Shown: positions 17,978-28,400, numbered from the stretch's first letter. The stretch is DNA of 64,000 nucleotides from Pseudomonas graminis (GCF_002093745.1 NZ_MTSB01000009.1:124001-188000), one strand, 5' to 3'. Notes: generated by a model from the sequence alone, not told the origin. Program-made: numbers and translations.

Positions 17978-18783
17978 TACGCACGCGCCGGCAGGTTTGA
18001 ACGACTGCGCGCGCGCAACCCGATACGCCGCAGCACCTCGGCACGCCAGTCACTGCGCACGGCCAGCAGGGCAATCAGCAACACCAGAGCAAAGCCCACA
18101 GGGATGATCCAGAGCATGACGTTCCAGAATGGAAGGTTCCTGCTGTCTAGCTTGAATGGCCCGAAACTGGCCCACTGCGTGGTTTCCTGAAACTCCGCAG
18201 CGGGCACGAAAACAATGGAAAACTTCTTCGAATCGGCAGACTGAGTGGACATGCCGGGAATACTGCTGGCGACCATCTGCTGAATTCGCCCCCGCACGCT
18301 GTCAGGGTCGAGTGCAGCAGAATGTTTGATGAACACCGCAGCAGACGCTGGCTGAACCGGCTCACCCGGCGCAATGCGTTCCGGCAGGACCACATGCACC
18401 CTGGCCACGATTACGCCGTCGATTTGTGAAAGCGTCGCTTCCAGTTCTTGAGACAACGCATAGATATAGCGGGCACGCTCTTCAAGCGGGGTCGAAATCA
18501 CGCCTTCCTTCTTGAAGATTTCCCCGAGACTGGTACGTGAATGCCGGGGCAGACCGGCAGCGTCCAGCACGCGCACGGCACGGTTCATGTCGGCGGTGGC
18601 CACCGTGACCACCACACCGGTTTTTTCCATGCGTTTGCGCGCGTCGATATGCTGGTCCGCCAGGCGCGCAACGACTTCATTGGAATCCTGCTCGGACAGC
18701 CCGGTGAACAGATCGGTGTCATCGCTGCAGCCGCCGAGCACCAGAATGCACATCAGCAGCAGCCCTGCGCTCAGAAATTTCAC
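17977..18783 (-). CDS. hrcJ: HrcJ, inner-membrane ring lipoprotein (SctJ)
   Basis: The protein has 268 residues and starts at GTG 18781-18783 with a lipoprotein signal ending VLGGC (acylated Cys at about residue 18). YscJ/FliF motifs follow: GLSEQDSNEVVARL, ALSQELEATLSQIDGV and ARVHVVLPER. A membrane segment near 212-235 and a basic C-terminal tail complete the SctJ layout. The earlier ATG at 18873 would put a 30-residue extension before the signal peptide and overlap hrpB, so it is rejected. Confidence 0.95.
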   Translation of the reverse strand: MKFLSAGLLLMCILVLGGCSDDTDLFTGLSEQDSNEVVARLADQHIDARKRMEKTGVVVTVATADMNRAVRVLDAAGLPRHSRTSLGEIFKKEGVISTPLEERARYIYALSQELEATLSQIDGVIVARVHVVLPERIAPGEPVQPASAAVFIKHSAALDPDSVRGRIQQMVASSIPGMSTQSADSKKFSIVFVPAAEFQETTQWASFGPFKLDSRNLPFWNVMLWIIPVGFALVLLIALLAVRSDWRAEVLRRIGLRARSRSNLPARA

Positions 18784-18791
18784 GGAGACCT

Positions 18792-19166
18792 CTACTGCAG
18801 GTTGGTCAGCTTGTCGAGCGCCTGAGCACTCTTGCTCACGACCTTGGTCGTCAGCGCCATTTGCAACGAGCATTGCGACAACGCGCGGCCCATCTGAACG
18901 ATGTCGGCGCCGTCTTCGGAACCTGCGACCTTCTTCATCTGGCGCAACGCTTGTCGGGAAAGTTTTTCGGTGTCCCCCAAACGCTCGGACAGCGCACTGG
19001 CGACTTTGTCAGACAGGTGAGAAGTCGCCGGCCCGCTGTCCGGGCGCATTGCCGCGGTGAACAGGTCGACATCCGCCTGCGCAGGCTCGGAGACAAGCGC
19101 CTGATGCACATTCGGCCCAAGCTCTGGCGACAGGTCTTTAAGGTGGCTGAGTCGGGAAATGGTCAT
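18792..19166 (-). CDS. hrpB: HrpB, inner rod protein (SctI)
   Basis: The 124-residue helical protein lies between hrpZ and hrcJ, the fixed place of HrpB in P. syringae. The C-terminal 40 residues (QMALTTKVVSKSAQALDKLT) have the polar/hydrophobic pattern of SctI rod proteins. P. syringae HrpB is itself secreted and needed for pilus assembly. Confidence 0.9.
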   Translation of the reverse strand: MTISRLSHLKDLSPELGPNVHQALVSEPAQADVDLFTAAMRPDSGPATSHLSDKVASALSERLGDTEKLSRQALRQMKKVAGSEDGADIVQMGRALSQCSLQMALTTKVVSKSAQALDKLTNLQ

Positions 19167-19195
19167 GAGGCTTCTCTCCGTCAGGCGGGTGTCAA

Positions 19196-20284
19196 TCAGG
19201 ACAAGGCCTGACTGTGGGTGCCTTGCAGCAAGGCGTTGAGGATCTGCGTGGCGGTTTGCGCGGCACTAGCCTGCAAATCACCGCCAGCGCTGGTCGCATC
19301 CTTGAGCGTCGCTTCCAGGCCTTTCTGCAACAAGCCACCCAACAGCTGACCCAGGTCCTGGCTGGACGGGTTGCCGTTAGCCTGCGTCGAGTTATCGACC
19401 GGCGTGCCCAGTCCGCCTCCGGCAGCTTCCGCCTGCAGGCCACGGTCGATCAGTTGCCCGATCAGTTGACCGACGTCGAGGTTGCCGTTGCCGCTGCCAT
19501 TGCTGGCCGGGCCGGTATTGGCATCGATCAAGGGATCGCCCAGCGACGCTGGAGAGTTTGCCGAATCGCTCACCGGAGAACCCAGACCGCCACCGCCGCC
19601 TCCAGTGACACCACTGGCATCGCCCTGTTGCTGGCCGAGCTGTTGGCCGATCAGGTCGAGCGCCGAACGAAATTGAGCCGTTTCCTGACCGTCCAGACCA
19701 TTGTCTTCCTTCAGTTCGTCCATCCAGGAGCCGCCGTCCCGGGTAGGGAATTGAGCCTTGTTGTCGTCCATGAACTGGGCGACTTTTTCCAGAATCGGCA
19801 TATCGTCTTTGGAGAATGTGGTGCCACCGTCCTCGCTGGGCTTCAGCAGATCGTTCAGCATGGCTTTGCCGAGGCCGTTCAACACCTGACTCATCAGGTC
19901 AGACTGCCCGCCTCCTGCGCCACTATTCAGGCCGCTGTCACCGACGCCGGAACCCGAACCGCCTCCACCACCACCGCCAATGCCTGCGGAAGCACCGAAA
20001 TTGTCACCGAGCTTTTCGTGGATCAGTTTGTCGAGCGCTGCAGCGATGTCATCCACGCTGCCACCGGACTTGCCATCCGCAGCCATCGCCTTGGCGAGCA
20101 TTTTGCCGAGTGGCGAGGTTTCATCCAGTTGGCCATTTTTGGTCAACGCCTGAACCAACTGGTCGATGACGGCTTTAAGTTCTTTACTGGAAGTGTTGGC
20201 ACTGCTGTTTACATTGCTGTCGAGCGACACAGGAAACAACGATGCCGAAGTTTGCAATGAGGTGAGGCTGTTGAGAGCTTGCAT
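19196..20284 (-). CDS. hrpZ: HrpZ, harpin
   Basis: The 362-residue, heat-stable-type harpin lacks Cys and is rich in Gly, Ser, Leu and Gln. A Gly cluster ([18 protein letters not shown]) lies near residues 101-118. Two copies of the HrpZ-type GGGLG[ST]PV repeat occur near residues 225 and 290. Predicted helices flank these regions. HrpZ is secreted through the Hrp machine, binds lipids and triggers plant defence. It follows hrpA after a spacer carrying a strong stem-loop. Confidence 0.95.
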   Translation of the reverse strand: MQALNSLTSLQTSASLFPVSLDSNVNSSANTSSKELKAVIDQLVQALTKNGQLDETSPLGKMLAKAMAADGKSGGSVDDIAAALDKLIHEKLGDNFGASAGIGGGGGGGSGSGVGDSGLNSGAGGGQSDLMSQVLNGLGKAMLNDLLKPSEDGGTTFSKDDMPILEKVAQFMDDNKAQFPTRDGGSWMDELKEDNGLDGQETAQFRSALDLIGQQLGQQQGDASGVTGGGGGGLGSPVSDSANSPASLGDPLIDANTGPASNGSGNGNLDVGQLIGQLIDRGLQAEAAGGGLGTPVDNSTQANGNPSSQDLGQLLGGLLQKGLEATLKDATSAGGDLQASAAQTATQILNALLQGTHSQALS

Positions 20285-20308
20285 AAGACGCCCGTCCCGA
20301 GATTAGCG

Positions 20309-20328
20309 GCCCCCTCTGGCGAGGGGGC
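20309..20328 (-). promoter_or_regulatory. Stem-loop between hrpA and hrpZ
   Basis: A perfect 8-bp stem, GCCCCCTC-GCCA-GAGGGGGC on the minus strand, sits 13 bases after the hrpA stop. No T-run follows. It probably stabilises the abundant hrpA mRNA end or partly stops transcription, so that pilin exceeds the downstream proteins. This role is inferred. Confidence 0.65.
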
Positions 20329-20340
20329 AATCAGAAATAA

Positions 20341-20682
20341 TTAGTAACTGATACCTTTGGCGTTTTGCGCTGTGGCACTGATCTTCTTGTTGGTGGAGTC
20401 TTCCTTGCCTGCCTCGATGGCGTTCAACACGTCCATCGTCTGTTTCTTCTTGGTTTCTTCGGCCTGCATCGCAATCAGCTTCGCACCGTTGGCGTCAGTC
20501 TCCGCGCTGGCCTTGGCCTGCGCAGCAACCGACAGGCTGTCACCGGTGCCGGAAAGGATGTTGCTCTGAAGACTGGCGTTGGAAGCCACGGTGTTGACGC
20601 CCTGCAGAGCGCCGCCTACACCGTTGACAGCACCATTGCCGAGGTTGGTGAGTTTCGAGGTTAGACTTGAAAATGCGACCAT
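20341..20682 (-). CDS. hrpA: HrpA, Hrp pilin
   Basis: The 113-residue pilin subunit is small, helical and Cys-free, with an N-terminal Gly-rich part (LTNLGNGAVNGVGGALQG) and the conserved C-terminal end DSTNKKISATAQNAKGISY. It matches the HrpA type of P. syringae closely, which places the island in that lineage. It is the first gene of the hrpZ operon, behind a consensus hrp box. HrpA also feeds back on hrpRS expression in P. syringae. Confidence 0.97.
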   Translation of the reverse strand: MVAFSSLTSKLTNLGNGAVNGVGGALQGVNTVASNASLQSNILSGTGDSLSVAAQAKASAETDANGAKLIAMQAEETKKKQTMDVLNAIEAGKEDSTNKKISATAQNAKGISY

Positions 20683-20729
20683 GACTTGATGCCCCTTTTA
20701 TCTGAACCAGCGTGATTGCTTGGTACAGA

Positions 20730-20758
20730 TAGGTGGCAACGGCCGGTGAATCGGTTCC
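20730..20758 (-). promoter_or_regulatory. hrp box for the hrpA-hrpZ operon
   Basis: The minus strand reads GGAACC-N16-CCACCTA, a full consensus match, 48 bases before the hrpA ATG. It lies in the short gap after the hrpS stop. Confidence 0.94.
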
Positions 20759-20775
20759 AGATCTTGTGCAAAAAA

Positions 20776-21684
20776 TCAGATGCTCAACTCCTTGATGCGT
20801 CGATAGAGCGTACGGCGCGGCATGTCCAGTTCCAGGCTGGCTGCGTCGATGCAGTTGCGATGACGCTTGAGCGCCTGCTGGATCAAGGCTTTTTCAATCG
20901 CCCGCAACTGATACTTGAGCCCGCAGGTCATCTGCTCGTCAGCCAGAGCGTCAGCCCCCAGCAACGGAAAGCCCAGCACGTGGCGCTTTGCTGCAGCCTT
21001 GAGCTCTCGGATATTGCCAGGCCAGTCATGCCCCATCAGCACTTGCTGGAGCAACGGGCAGACGTCAGGCACCGCAACCTCCAGTTCCTGAGCCGCCGCC
21101 GTTGCAAAACGCTCGAACAGCGGGACTATGCGCTCAGGCTGCTCGCGCAACGGCGGCAGTTTGAGGGTCAGCACGTTCAGTCGAAAGTACAGGTCGCGGC
21201 GAAATTTCCCCTGCTCGACGGCATCCTCCAAAGACGACTGGGCCGAGGCGATCACGCAGATATCCAGATTGATCGTGGACGTCGACCCCAAACGCTCCAG
21301 TGCCCGGGTTTCAAGCACCCTCAGCAGCTTGGCCTGCAGGCTGAGCGGCATGCTATCGATCTCATCCAGATACAACGTTCCGCCCTGCGCCGCTTCGATG
21401 TACCCCACCCGCGAGCGGTCGGCACCGGTGTAGGCACCGCTGACGACCCCGAACAGCTCGCTTTCGGCGAGCGATTCGGGAATGGCCGCGCAGTTCATCG
21501 CGACCAGACGCCCCTTGCGGCCGGACATCGCGTGAATGCGCCGGGCAATCGTGTCTTTACCGGTGCCTGTTTCGCCGGCCAGCAACACATCGATACCCAG
21601 TTGAGAAATGCTTTCAGCGACGATCCCCAGATTGGGCACGCGCTCCGCGTCCAGGTCATCGTCAAACCCATCGTCAAGATTCAT
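20776..21684 (-). CDS. hrpS: HrpS, sigma-54 enhancer-binding activator
   Basis: The 302-residue protein consists of an AAA+ sigma-54 interaction domain and a C-terminal Fis-type helix-turn-helix (DAASLELDMPRRTLYRRIKE), without a receiver domain, as is typical of HrpS. Walker A is AGETGTGKD (about residues 36-44), the sigma-54 contact loop reads GAYTGA, and Walker B is LYLDEIDSM. It works as a hetero-hexamer with HrpR at the hrpL promoter and is held in check by HrpV. It is cotranscribed after hrpR with a 52-base gap. Confidence 0.97.
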   Translation of the reverse strand: MNLDDGFDDDLDAERVPNLGIVAESISQLGIDVLLAGETGTGKDTIARRIHAMSGRKGRLVAMNCAAIPESLAESELFGVVSGAYTGADRSRVGYIEAAQGGTLYLDEIDSMPLSLQAKLLRVLETRALERLGSTSTINLDICVIASAQSSLEDAVEQGKFRRDLYFRLNVLTLKLPPLREQPERIVPLFERFATAAAQELEVAVPDVCPLLQQVLMGHDWPGNIRELKAAAKRHVLGFPLLGADALADEQMTCGLKYQLRAIEKALIQQALKRHRNCIDAASLELDMPRRTLYRRIKELSI

Positions 21685-21736
21685 TTCAGGACTCCAATGG
21701 CATCAGCGTTGCGCACGTGCAGAAGCGCTTCCGGAC

Positions 21737-22675
21737 TCAAGCAGTCAAGTCGGTCTGCGCCGCAACCCCCAATTCCTTCATGCGGTGGTACAGCGTGCGC
21801 CTGGGCAGTTCGAGCTCCTGAAGCACCGCGTCGACATTGTGCCGATGCCGCTTCAAGGCATCCTGAATGAGCATTTTCTCGATCACGCGCATTTGCATGC
21901 GCAGCCCCGTTACCGGGTCTCGCGCCTCGAGCGGTTCGGCATCGAGCAGCGGGAACCCGAGCACAAATCGCTTGGCAGCAGACTTCAATTCGCGAACGTT
22001 GCCCGGCCAGTCATGGCTGAGCAGGATCTGTACGCGGCCGTGGTCGAGCGCTGGAACGGAGCGACCGAACTCCGCTGCGATTTCCTGGGTGAACTGGTCG
22101 AACAAGGGCAGGATCTGTTCACGACGTTTGCGCAAGGCCGGCAACTGAAGTGTCAGCACGTTGAGCCTGAAAAACAGGTCGCGACGAAAAAGCCCTTGTT
22201 CCACCAGTTCATCCAGTGGACGTTGGGCCGAGGCAATCACCCTCAGGTCCAGGGGGATGAATTCGGTCGAACCGAGCCGCTCGACACCCCGGCTTTCCAG
22301 CACGTGCAACAGCTTGGCCTGGAGGCTCAACGGCATGCTGTCGATTTCATCCAGATAGAGCGTGCCCCCATTGGAGGCTTCGATGTAGCCCTCGCGAGCG
22401 CGGCACACACCCGTGAATGCGCCATTGACCACGCCGAACAACTGGCTCTCGGCCAGCGTCTCGGGGATGGCCGCGCAGTTCATGCCAACGAACGGCCCTG
22501 ACCTGCTGGACAGCCGGTGAATCCGGTTGGCAAGGGTATCTTTGCCGGTGCCGGTTTCTCCGCACAGGAGCAAATCCATATCCAGAAAAGCGCTGTTCAT
22601 TGCAATTTGATGACCAGCCGATACTGCAGTTACGTCCCAACACTCTCGAACGTCCTTATCAATGTCTGTGCTCAT
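21737..22675 (-). CDS. hrpR: HrpR, sigma-54 enhancer-binding activator
   Basis: The 312-residue paralogue of HrpS has the same layout: short N-terminus, AAA+ domain with Walker A CGETGTGKD and Walker B LYLDEIDSM, and a Fis-type helix-turn-helix. Its sigma-54 contact loop reads GAFTGV instead of GAFTGA. It is the first gene of the hrpRS operon. Its promoter must lie in the AT-rich spacer after 22675; no hrp box or sigma-54 site is seen there, in line with sigma-70 transcription. Confidence 0.97.
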   Translation of the reverse strand: MSTDIDKDVRECWDVTAVSAGHQIAMNSAFLDMDLLLCGETGTGKDTLANRIHRLSSRSGPFVGMNCAAIPETLAESQLFGVVNGAFTGVCRAREGYIEASNGGTLYLDEIDSMPLSLQAKLLHVLESRGVERLGSTEFIPLDLRVIASAQRPLDELVEQGLFRRDLFFRLNVLTLQLPALRKRREQILPLFDQFTQEIAAEFGRSVPALDHGRVQILLSHDWPGNVRELKSAAKRFVLGFPLLDAEPLEARDPVTGLRMQMRVIEKMLIQDALKRHRHNVDAVLQELELPRRTLYHRMKELGVAAQTDLTA

Positions 22676-23748
22676 CGATCACTCTCTTGGCAGGTAACAA
22701 GCGGGACTATTAATACCACGTCCTACAAGGCAGACGTAGAGTAATTTAGTTCCCCAACGAATGAGAAGACGCTCACAAATTCGAGAACCATTATCAAATA
22801 ATATCAAGACCCGATGACGCACTCGGTATAACAAACCGCGTTAAGATGACACCTGAAATTTATTTAAACCCTTTTAAAATCAATAAGTTGTATCGACTCA
22901 AAAAGCCAGATTCGTCTACCCCGACCGGGCAAACAGCCTCTTGCCCTATTCTGGAACAGTCCTTAAATAAAAATTTAATTCGGCCGCTTTAAAAAACACG
23001 GGCACGTGCCAGACGCTTCCGCCCACCATTAGTTATAAAACCCCGCCTCACGACCAAGAGCCTTAGTGTTCACCACAGTATTAAAAACACCCATTGTTAA
23101 CTGTTGTTATTGTCACTGTCCGCTCACACTGTAAACGCTGTGACTTAAAACTTAATACGGCTTAACTCGTCCTTCGCCAGGCGCCTTATTTCGAATAAAC
23201 AACTGGCCTCACGTCGAGGGAGCGCTCAGGAAGTGTCAATGCCAGGCGTTATTCGGATTTCCGAACGCGGGCCTGTGCTGGATTCGGGCAAAGGTGAAAT
23301 CCCCCGATTTCTCGACACGCCTCGCGATAGCGTATTGCCACCATCGCGTTCGGTGTTCCGAACGCATAACTGATCTTTTGGTCAGGAATAATAGAGCTTG
23401 AAAATAGATAATCAGCTGAAAGGATTCACTGTAGGACAATCCGGCAATCTCAGGTTGCTGTGGTGAGAGCAACTCACTCCATAAGCGTCACTGATACCCC
23501 ATCATCACTGAGAATGTTTCTAGATGTGTGTAAGTTTTTACTTACAAATATTTACAAAGTTCTGAAAAATAACGGCTTGAGCAACTCGCAGAGAGCGTCT
23601 TCGTTTTTCATTTTGAGGACCTGAATCCACAAAAAGAGCAAAAACGTTGTTCATTCCGAGCCAGCCTAAATGCTTGAAAATCAGGAAAAAGCACCAAAAA
23701 GGCGCATTTTTCAGGTGATTTCAATGTGGGGGACGCCAAAAACAACGG
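22676..23748. other. 1.07-kb AT-rich spacer between hrpR and hrpH with operator-like palindromes
   Basis: This stretch is visibly richer in A and T than the genes around it and has no convincing gene. It must contain the hrpRS promoter at its left end and the 3' end of the hrpH transcript at its right end. Notable elements are two copies of TTCGGNNTTCCGAA at 23252-23265 and 23349-23362, the second extended to an 8-bp stem at 23346-23365. A GTAAGT-TTTT-ACTTAC hairpin lies at 23530-23545. A possible hrpH 3' hairpin spans its stop codon (ACGCCAA ... TTGGCGT, about 23734-23759). Confidence 0.6.
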
Positions 23749-25200
23749 TTATTGGCGTGGATCACTCGCGTAGACAACCACGCGCGGGCCAGTGGGCAAT
23801 TCGCGTGGGCCAACGCGATTCTCGAACTCCTCACGCTTGCGAGGCGACGAACGGTCATCAATCGCCTGCCGGGTGTACACCGTTCCGACCGCTGAAGGAG
23901 GCTCGGTGACCGACGCAAGCTGTGCCGTTTCGGGTGATGTGGTCGGTTTGGCAACCGGCGCAGGTTCAACGGCTTCATGCACCGGCGCCTGCTCTGCAAC
24001 CACTTGGGCATTCAGCACGGGTTTAGGCACCGGTTCTCTTGCGACGGCCTTTACCGGTGCTGGCAGCGGCTCGCGTTCAACCACCCGCACCGACTGAGGG
24101 AGTGGCATGCGCTCGACCACCGGTTTTGCACGCGGTTGTGGAATGGCAGCCAGTGACGGGGCCTCCCCCGTGATGCGCTCGATACCCGCCGTCAGAACCT
24201 GCTTATGGGCCTTGGGTATCAGTAAATGCCCCGGCCCCTCCGGCGTCTTTTTTCTCAAGAACGCCGGGTTGAGACGCAGCAGTTGAGCCTCGTCCACCCC
24301 TGTGGTGGCAGCGAGTTGAGTGAGGTCTACCGCATGGTTGAGCTCGACCACATCGAAATACGGCGTGTTGGCGACCGGTGTGAGCTTCACGCCGTAGGCT
24401 CCGGGGTTACGAACCACCAACGACAGGGCCAACAGGCGCGGCACGTAATCCTGGGTTTCTCTGGGCAAATTCAAATGCCAGTAATCAACAGGCAGCCCAC
24501 GGCGCCGATTGGACTCGATTGCTCGTCCGACAGCCCCCTCGCCCGCGTTATAAGCTGCCAGCGCCAACAGCCAGTCATTGTTGAATTGATCGTGCAGGCG
24601 CGTCAGGTAATCCATCGCAGCCTTGCTCGACGCGACCACATCACGACGGGCGTCGTACGTGGCGCTCTGATGCAGATTGAATTCACGCCCGGTGGACGGG
24701 ATGAACTGCCAAAGCCCCGCTGCGGCAGCCGGAGAATTGGCCAGCGGGTTGTAGGAACTCTCGATCATGGGCAACAGCGCCAGCTCCAGCGGCATGTTGC
24801 GCTCATCCAGGCGCTCGACAATGAAATGCAGGTAAGGCGCAGCCCGACCGCTTGCGCCGTTCAAGAAACCTCGATTGCTTAGCAGCCAGTCGCGCTGGCG
24901 TGCAATACGTTCATTGATGCCCTGCCCGTCCACCAGACGGCAGCGTTGAGCAACCCGTTGCCACACGTCCTCGCCGTTATAGGCGGGCAGATCGGACATC
25001 GCCGCCGCACCCGAGTCTGCCTGAGCCTCATCCGACTGATAGACCAGCCCGGTGACCAGACGCGGCATACGGTCTTGACGCGCCGCAGCATGGTCCACTG
25101 ACTGGCAGCCCACGCACAGAGAGCCGAGCGCAAGAACGGCAATCCGGACCGAGCGAGCCAGCAAGCGAGGGCTCGAAACGTGATAGGCGGCGGCTGGCAT
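23749..25200 (-). CDS. hrpH: HrpH, Hrp-associated lytic transglycosylase and translocator (CEL ORF1)
   Basis: The 483-residue protein has an N-terminal signal with a lipoprotein-like VGC site near residue 35. An SLT/MltD-type transglycosylase domain (about 100-250) carries the catalytic Glu in MIESSYNPLANSPAAAAGLW and the motif LALAAYNAGEGAV. A LysM-like region follows (about 280-345). A Pro/Val/Glu-rich tail with repeated REP[LV]P units ends the protein. In P. syringae HrpH opens peptidoglycan for the machine and aids translocation. It is divergent from avrE, with its own hrp box. Confidence 0.93.
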   Translation of the reverse strand: MPAAAYHVSSPRLLARSVRIAVLALGSLCVGCQSVDHAAARQDRMPRLVTGLVYQSDEAQADSGAAAMSDLPAYNGEDVWQRVAQRCRLVDGQGINERIARQRDWLLSNRGFLNGASGRAAPYLHFIVERLDERNMPLELALLPMIESSYNPLANSPAAAAGLWQFIPSTGREFNLHQSATYDARRDVVASSKAAMDYLTRLHDQFNNDWLLALAAYNAGEGAVGRAIESNRRRGLPVDYWHLNLPRETQDYVPRLLALSLVVRNPGAYGVKLTPVANTPYFDVVELNHAVDLTQLAATTGVDEAQLLRLNPAFLRKKTPEGPGHLLIPKAHKQVLTAGIERITGEAPSLAAIPQPRAKPVVERMPLPQSVRVVEREPLPAPVKAVAREPVPKPVLNAQVVAEQAPVHEAVEPAPVAKPTTSPETAQLASVTEPPSAVGTVYTRQAIDDRSSPRKREEFENRVGPRELPTGPRVVVYASDPRQ

Positions 25201-25228
25201 GTACGGGAATATCCTGAACGTGTCCCCC

Positions 25229-25256
25229 TACGTGGTACGCCGGCCTTTCCAGTTCC
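25229..25256 (-). promoter_or_regulatory. hrp box for hrpH
   Basis: The minus strand reads GGAACT-N15-CCACGTA, 28 bases before the hrpH ATG. It fits the consensus with T at the sixth position, as in the hrpJ box. Confidence 0.85.
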
Positions 25257-25320
25257 CTGTCACGCGGATTCCACGTATGGACGTGTACCTGTGAATCGTT
25301 TCCGTGATGCGGCTTTTTAT

Positions 25321-25348
25321 GGAACCGGTGCGCCTGTCTTGCCACTCA
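25321..25348 (+). promoter_or_regulatory. hrp box for avrE
   Basis: GGAACC-N15-CCACTCA lies 69 bases before the GTG start of avrE. An in-frame ATG at 25304 lies upstream of this promoter and cannot be used on its transcript. Confidence 0.92.
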
Positions 25349-25417
25349 CCGACTGAAGGATTCCTCTCAGGATTACCACCCGCCACCAACAGGCGAAAAT
25401 GGACAGGGAGATGCACT

Positions 25418-28400
25418 GTGCAGGCACCGACGATCAACCGGAACACTGAAAGCGTTATTCACCCTCAATCGACAGGCGCTGCTGACAGCGGATCAGCGCT
25501 GAGACAACGAACCGGACAGCCGACCCAACGCGCCTCACACTCGCTGAAGAGTGTCGGAAAAGGAATGCTGAAAAGCCTCGGCAAGGTGTTTCAGAAATCC
25601 AGACCACCGCAGCAGGCAGCGGCCAGGCCGCCCAGTGCAAGCCCTCCACATTCCCCCCGTCCTCATGCCAATGAAAACAACGCCCGGAGCGTCGCTCGTG
25701 AACCTCGCCCAACCGAGCCGTCTTCCTCCCGCAGGACTGGATTGGAACGCAGCGATGGCGGTCGTTTCACGTTCAAGGACGAGCAACTGGTTCGCAACGC
25801 GCCCCCACAAGGCACCCTCAAACTGGGTGCCGACGGCAAGCCCGATTTCTCTGCATTCAGCACCCCGGGCATGGCTGCGCTGCTGAGTGGCATACTCGCG
25901 GACTCCGGACAAACCTACCTGGCCCATCAGAGTACGCACGGCGTGCAGGGCCATCAGCTGCTTCAGGCCAATGGACATCTATTGCACCTGGCGCAGGACG
26001 ACAGTTCGCTGGCGTTGCTTCGCAGCAGCACCGAAACAGTCCCTGTAAAAGGAAAGAAACCACCGCCCGTGCAGCTGGAGCGCGCAAATGGCCACATCCA
26101 TATAACCACTCCCGGCGCACGCAAAAGTCAGGAATTACCTGGCAAGGCACATATCGCTCAGATCACTGACGTGTACCAGACCACCCACGGTGATCGCTTG
26201 CGTGTGCATGACGACCGGCTGTATCAGTTTGACCCTGCAAGCGCCCGATGGAGAGCGTCTGAAGGCATGGAGGATATTGCTTTCAATAGCCTGGCACTGG
26301 GCGGTAACGGCTCTGTCTACGCGAAAAGTGATGATGTCGTCGTCGATCTTTCCAGCCCGTTCATGCCCCACGTCGAGGTCAACGACCTGACGTCATTCTC
26401 GGTCGCGCCAGACAACACGGCGGCGCTGCTCAGCGGCACGGACACGCAGACGGTCCTGCTGACCGACATGAGCCCGGTGATCGGTGGGCTGACCCCGAAA
26501 AAAACCAGGACGCTGGAACTCGATGGCGGTCAGGCGCAGGCGGCGGCCATCGGTCTGAGCGCCAACCGTCTGTTTGTCGCAGACACTCAGGGCAGGCTCT
26601 ACAGCGCCGAACGCAGTGCCTTCGAAAACGATGACCTGACATTGCGCCTCATGCCCGAGCAGACCGGCTATACGCTGGCCGATCAACCGATGGGCGGCCA
26701 TCACAGCGTCACCGGGTTCATCAGTGGCGATGACGGCCGCCTCCATGCATTGATCAAGAACCGTCAGGGCGAGGTGCATTCGCATGCGCTCGACGAACAA
26801 GGCGCCACACTGCAAAGCGGCTGGAACCTGACCAATGCGCTGGTGCTGGACAACACGCGCGGGCTGCCCATGCCGCCGGCGCCCGCACCGGCAAACCGAC
26901 TCAATCTGGACCGCTCGGGGCTGGTGGGCATGAGCGAAGGGCGCATCCAGCGCTGGGACGCAACACCGCAATGCTGGAAAGATGCCGGGATAAAAGACAT
27001 CGACCGCCTGCAACGCGGCGCTGACAGCAATGCCTATGTGCTCAAAGGCGGCAAGCTGCTCAAACTCACCGTGACGCCCTCGCACCCCAACCAGGCCTTC
27101 GATCACAACACCGCGCTGGCCCAGACGGCCCGCTCGACCAAGGTGGAGATGGGCAAGGAAATCGAAGGGCTGGAGGGCCGGGTGATCACCGCGTTCGCCA
27201 TGGTCAGCGACAACTGCTTCGTGGCCCTTGATGACAAGAATTGCCTGACCGCCCACAGAAAAGACCACGTGCCCGGTCTCCTGGAGTTCCCGGGGCTGGA
27301 AGGTGACATCAAAGAGCTCTCGCTGGACGAAAAACGCAACCTCTACGCGTTGACCAGCACCGGCGGGCTTTACTGCCTGCCCAGAAAAACCTGGCAAGCA
27401 GAAAAACTGGAAGATCTCCTGCAAGGCAAGTGGACACCTGTGAGCACGCCGCAGAGTCAACCGATCAAAGCGCTGTTCACCAATGATGACAACCTGTTGA
27501 GCGCCCAGATCGAAGACGCGCCGGGGCAAGGCCTGATGCAGCTCAAGGACGGCAAATGGCAGGCTTTCAAGCAGCGACCGGTGGAAGAGAACGGCCTGAA
27601 CGACGTGCATGCCCGAATCAAGCGATCCAACAAGACCTGGCGTATTCCCGGCACCGGTCTGACGGTCAGGACAGACGTCAATGTGTTGGGGGCTGGCGGC
27701 GCGGAAAAACGCAATCGCCCCAGCACTCGGGAGTACATACGCGCCAACATTTATAAAAACACCGCAGAAGCGCCCCGCTGGATGAAGAACGCAGGCAACT
27801 ATATTCAACACAGCTTTCATGGCCGTCAGGGCCTGAACGAGGTGTACGAAAGCGAGTCGATGCTGTTCAAGCAACTGGAGCTGATTCATGAGGCCGGAGG
27901 AGAGCCGCCGGCTTCAGGTCGCGATCTGAAAGCGCGCATTGCTGCACTGGCGCCGGGGCCAGAGCGCGCGACCCTGGTCAAGGAACTGGAAGCCTTTCGC
28001 GATGAGCTGGAGAATCACACCTACACCACGCTGATGGCCATCGGTCAGAGCTACGGCAGCGTAAAAAATCTGCGGCAGCAGGACGGCCTGCTCAATCAGC
28101 ATGGCGAACTGGCCAGGCCTTCCGTGCGCACTCAGTTCGGCAAAGGGCTCGAAGCACTGCGTGCGCGACTCGACTTCAAAAGCTCCGGGCATGATCTGGT
28201 CAAAGAACTGCAGAACGCCCTCACCCAGGTCAGACCCTCAGCGGACAACCCCACCGAGAAACTGCTTGGAACACTTAGAAGCAATGGCCTGAAACTGAGC
28301 CACCCTAAAGCCGAGATACCGTTGGGGCAGCGGCGTGACGCACACGAAGACCATGGCTTGAGCAAAGCGCGGCTGGCACTGGACCTGGTGACCCTGAAGA

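Noticed and set aside
23236..23472. 78-codon minus-strand frame in the hrpR-hrpH spacer
   Set aside because: It spans both TTCGG palindromes, has no ribosome-binding site and no family resemblance; the palindromes explain the sequence better.
26393..27889. 498-codon open frame on the minus strand inside avrE
   Set aside because: It lies wholly antisense to an intact, well-matched avrE. Its protein shows no domain and has the composition expected from the reverse of a GC-rich gene.
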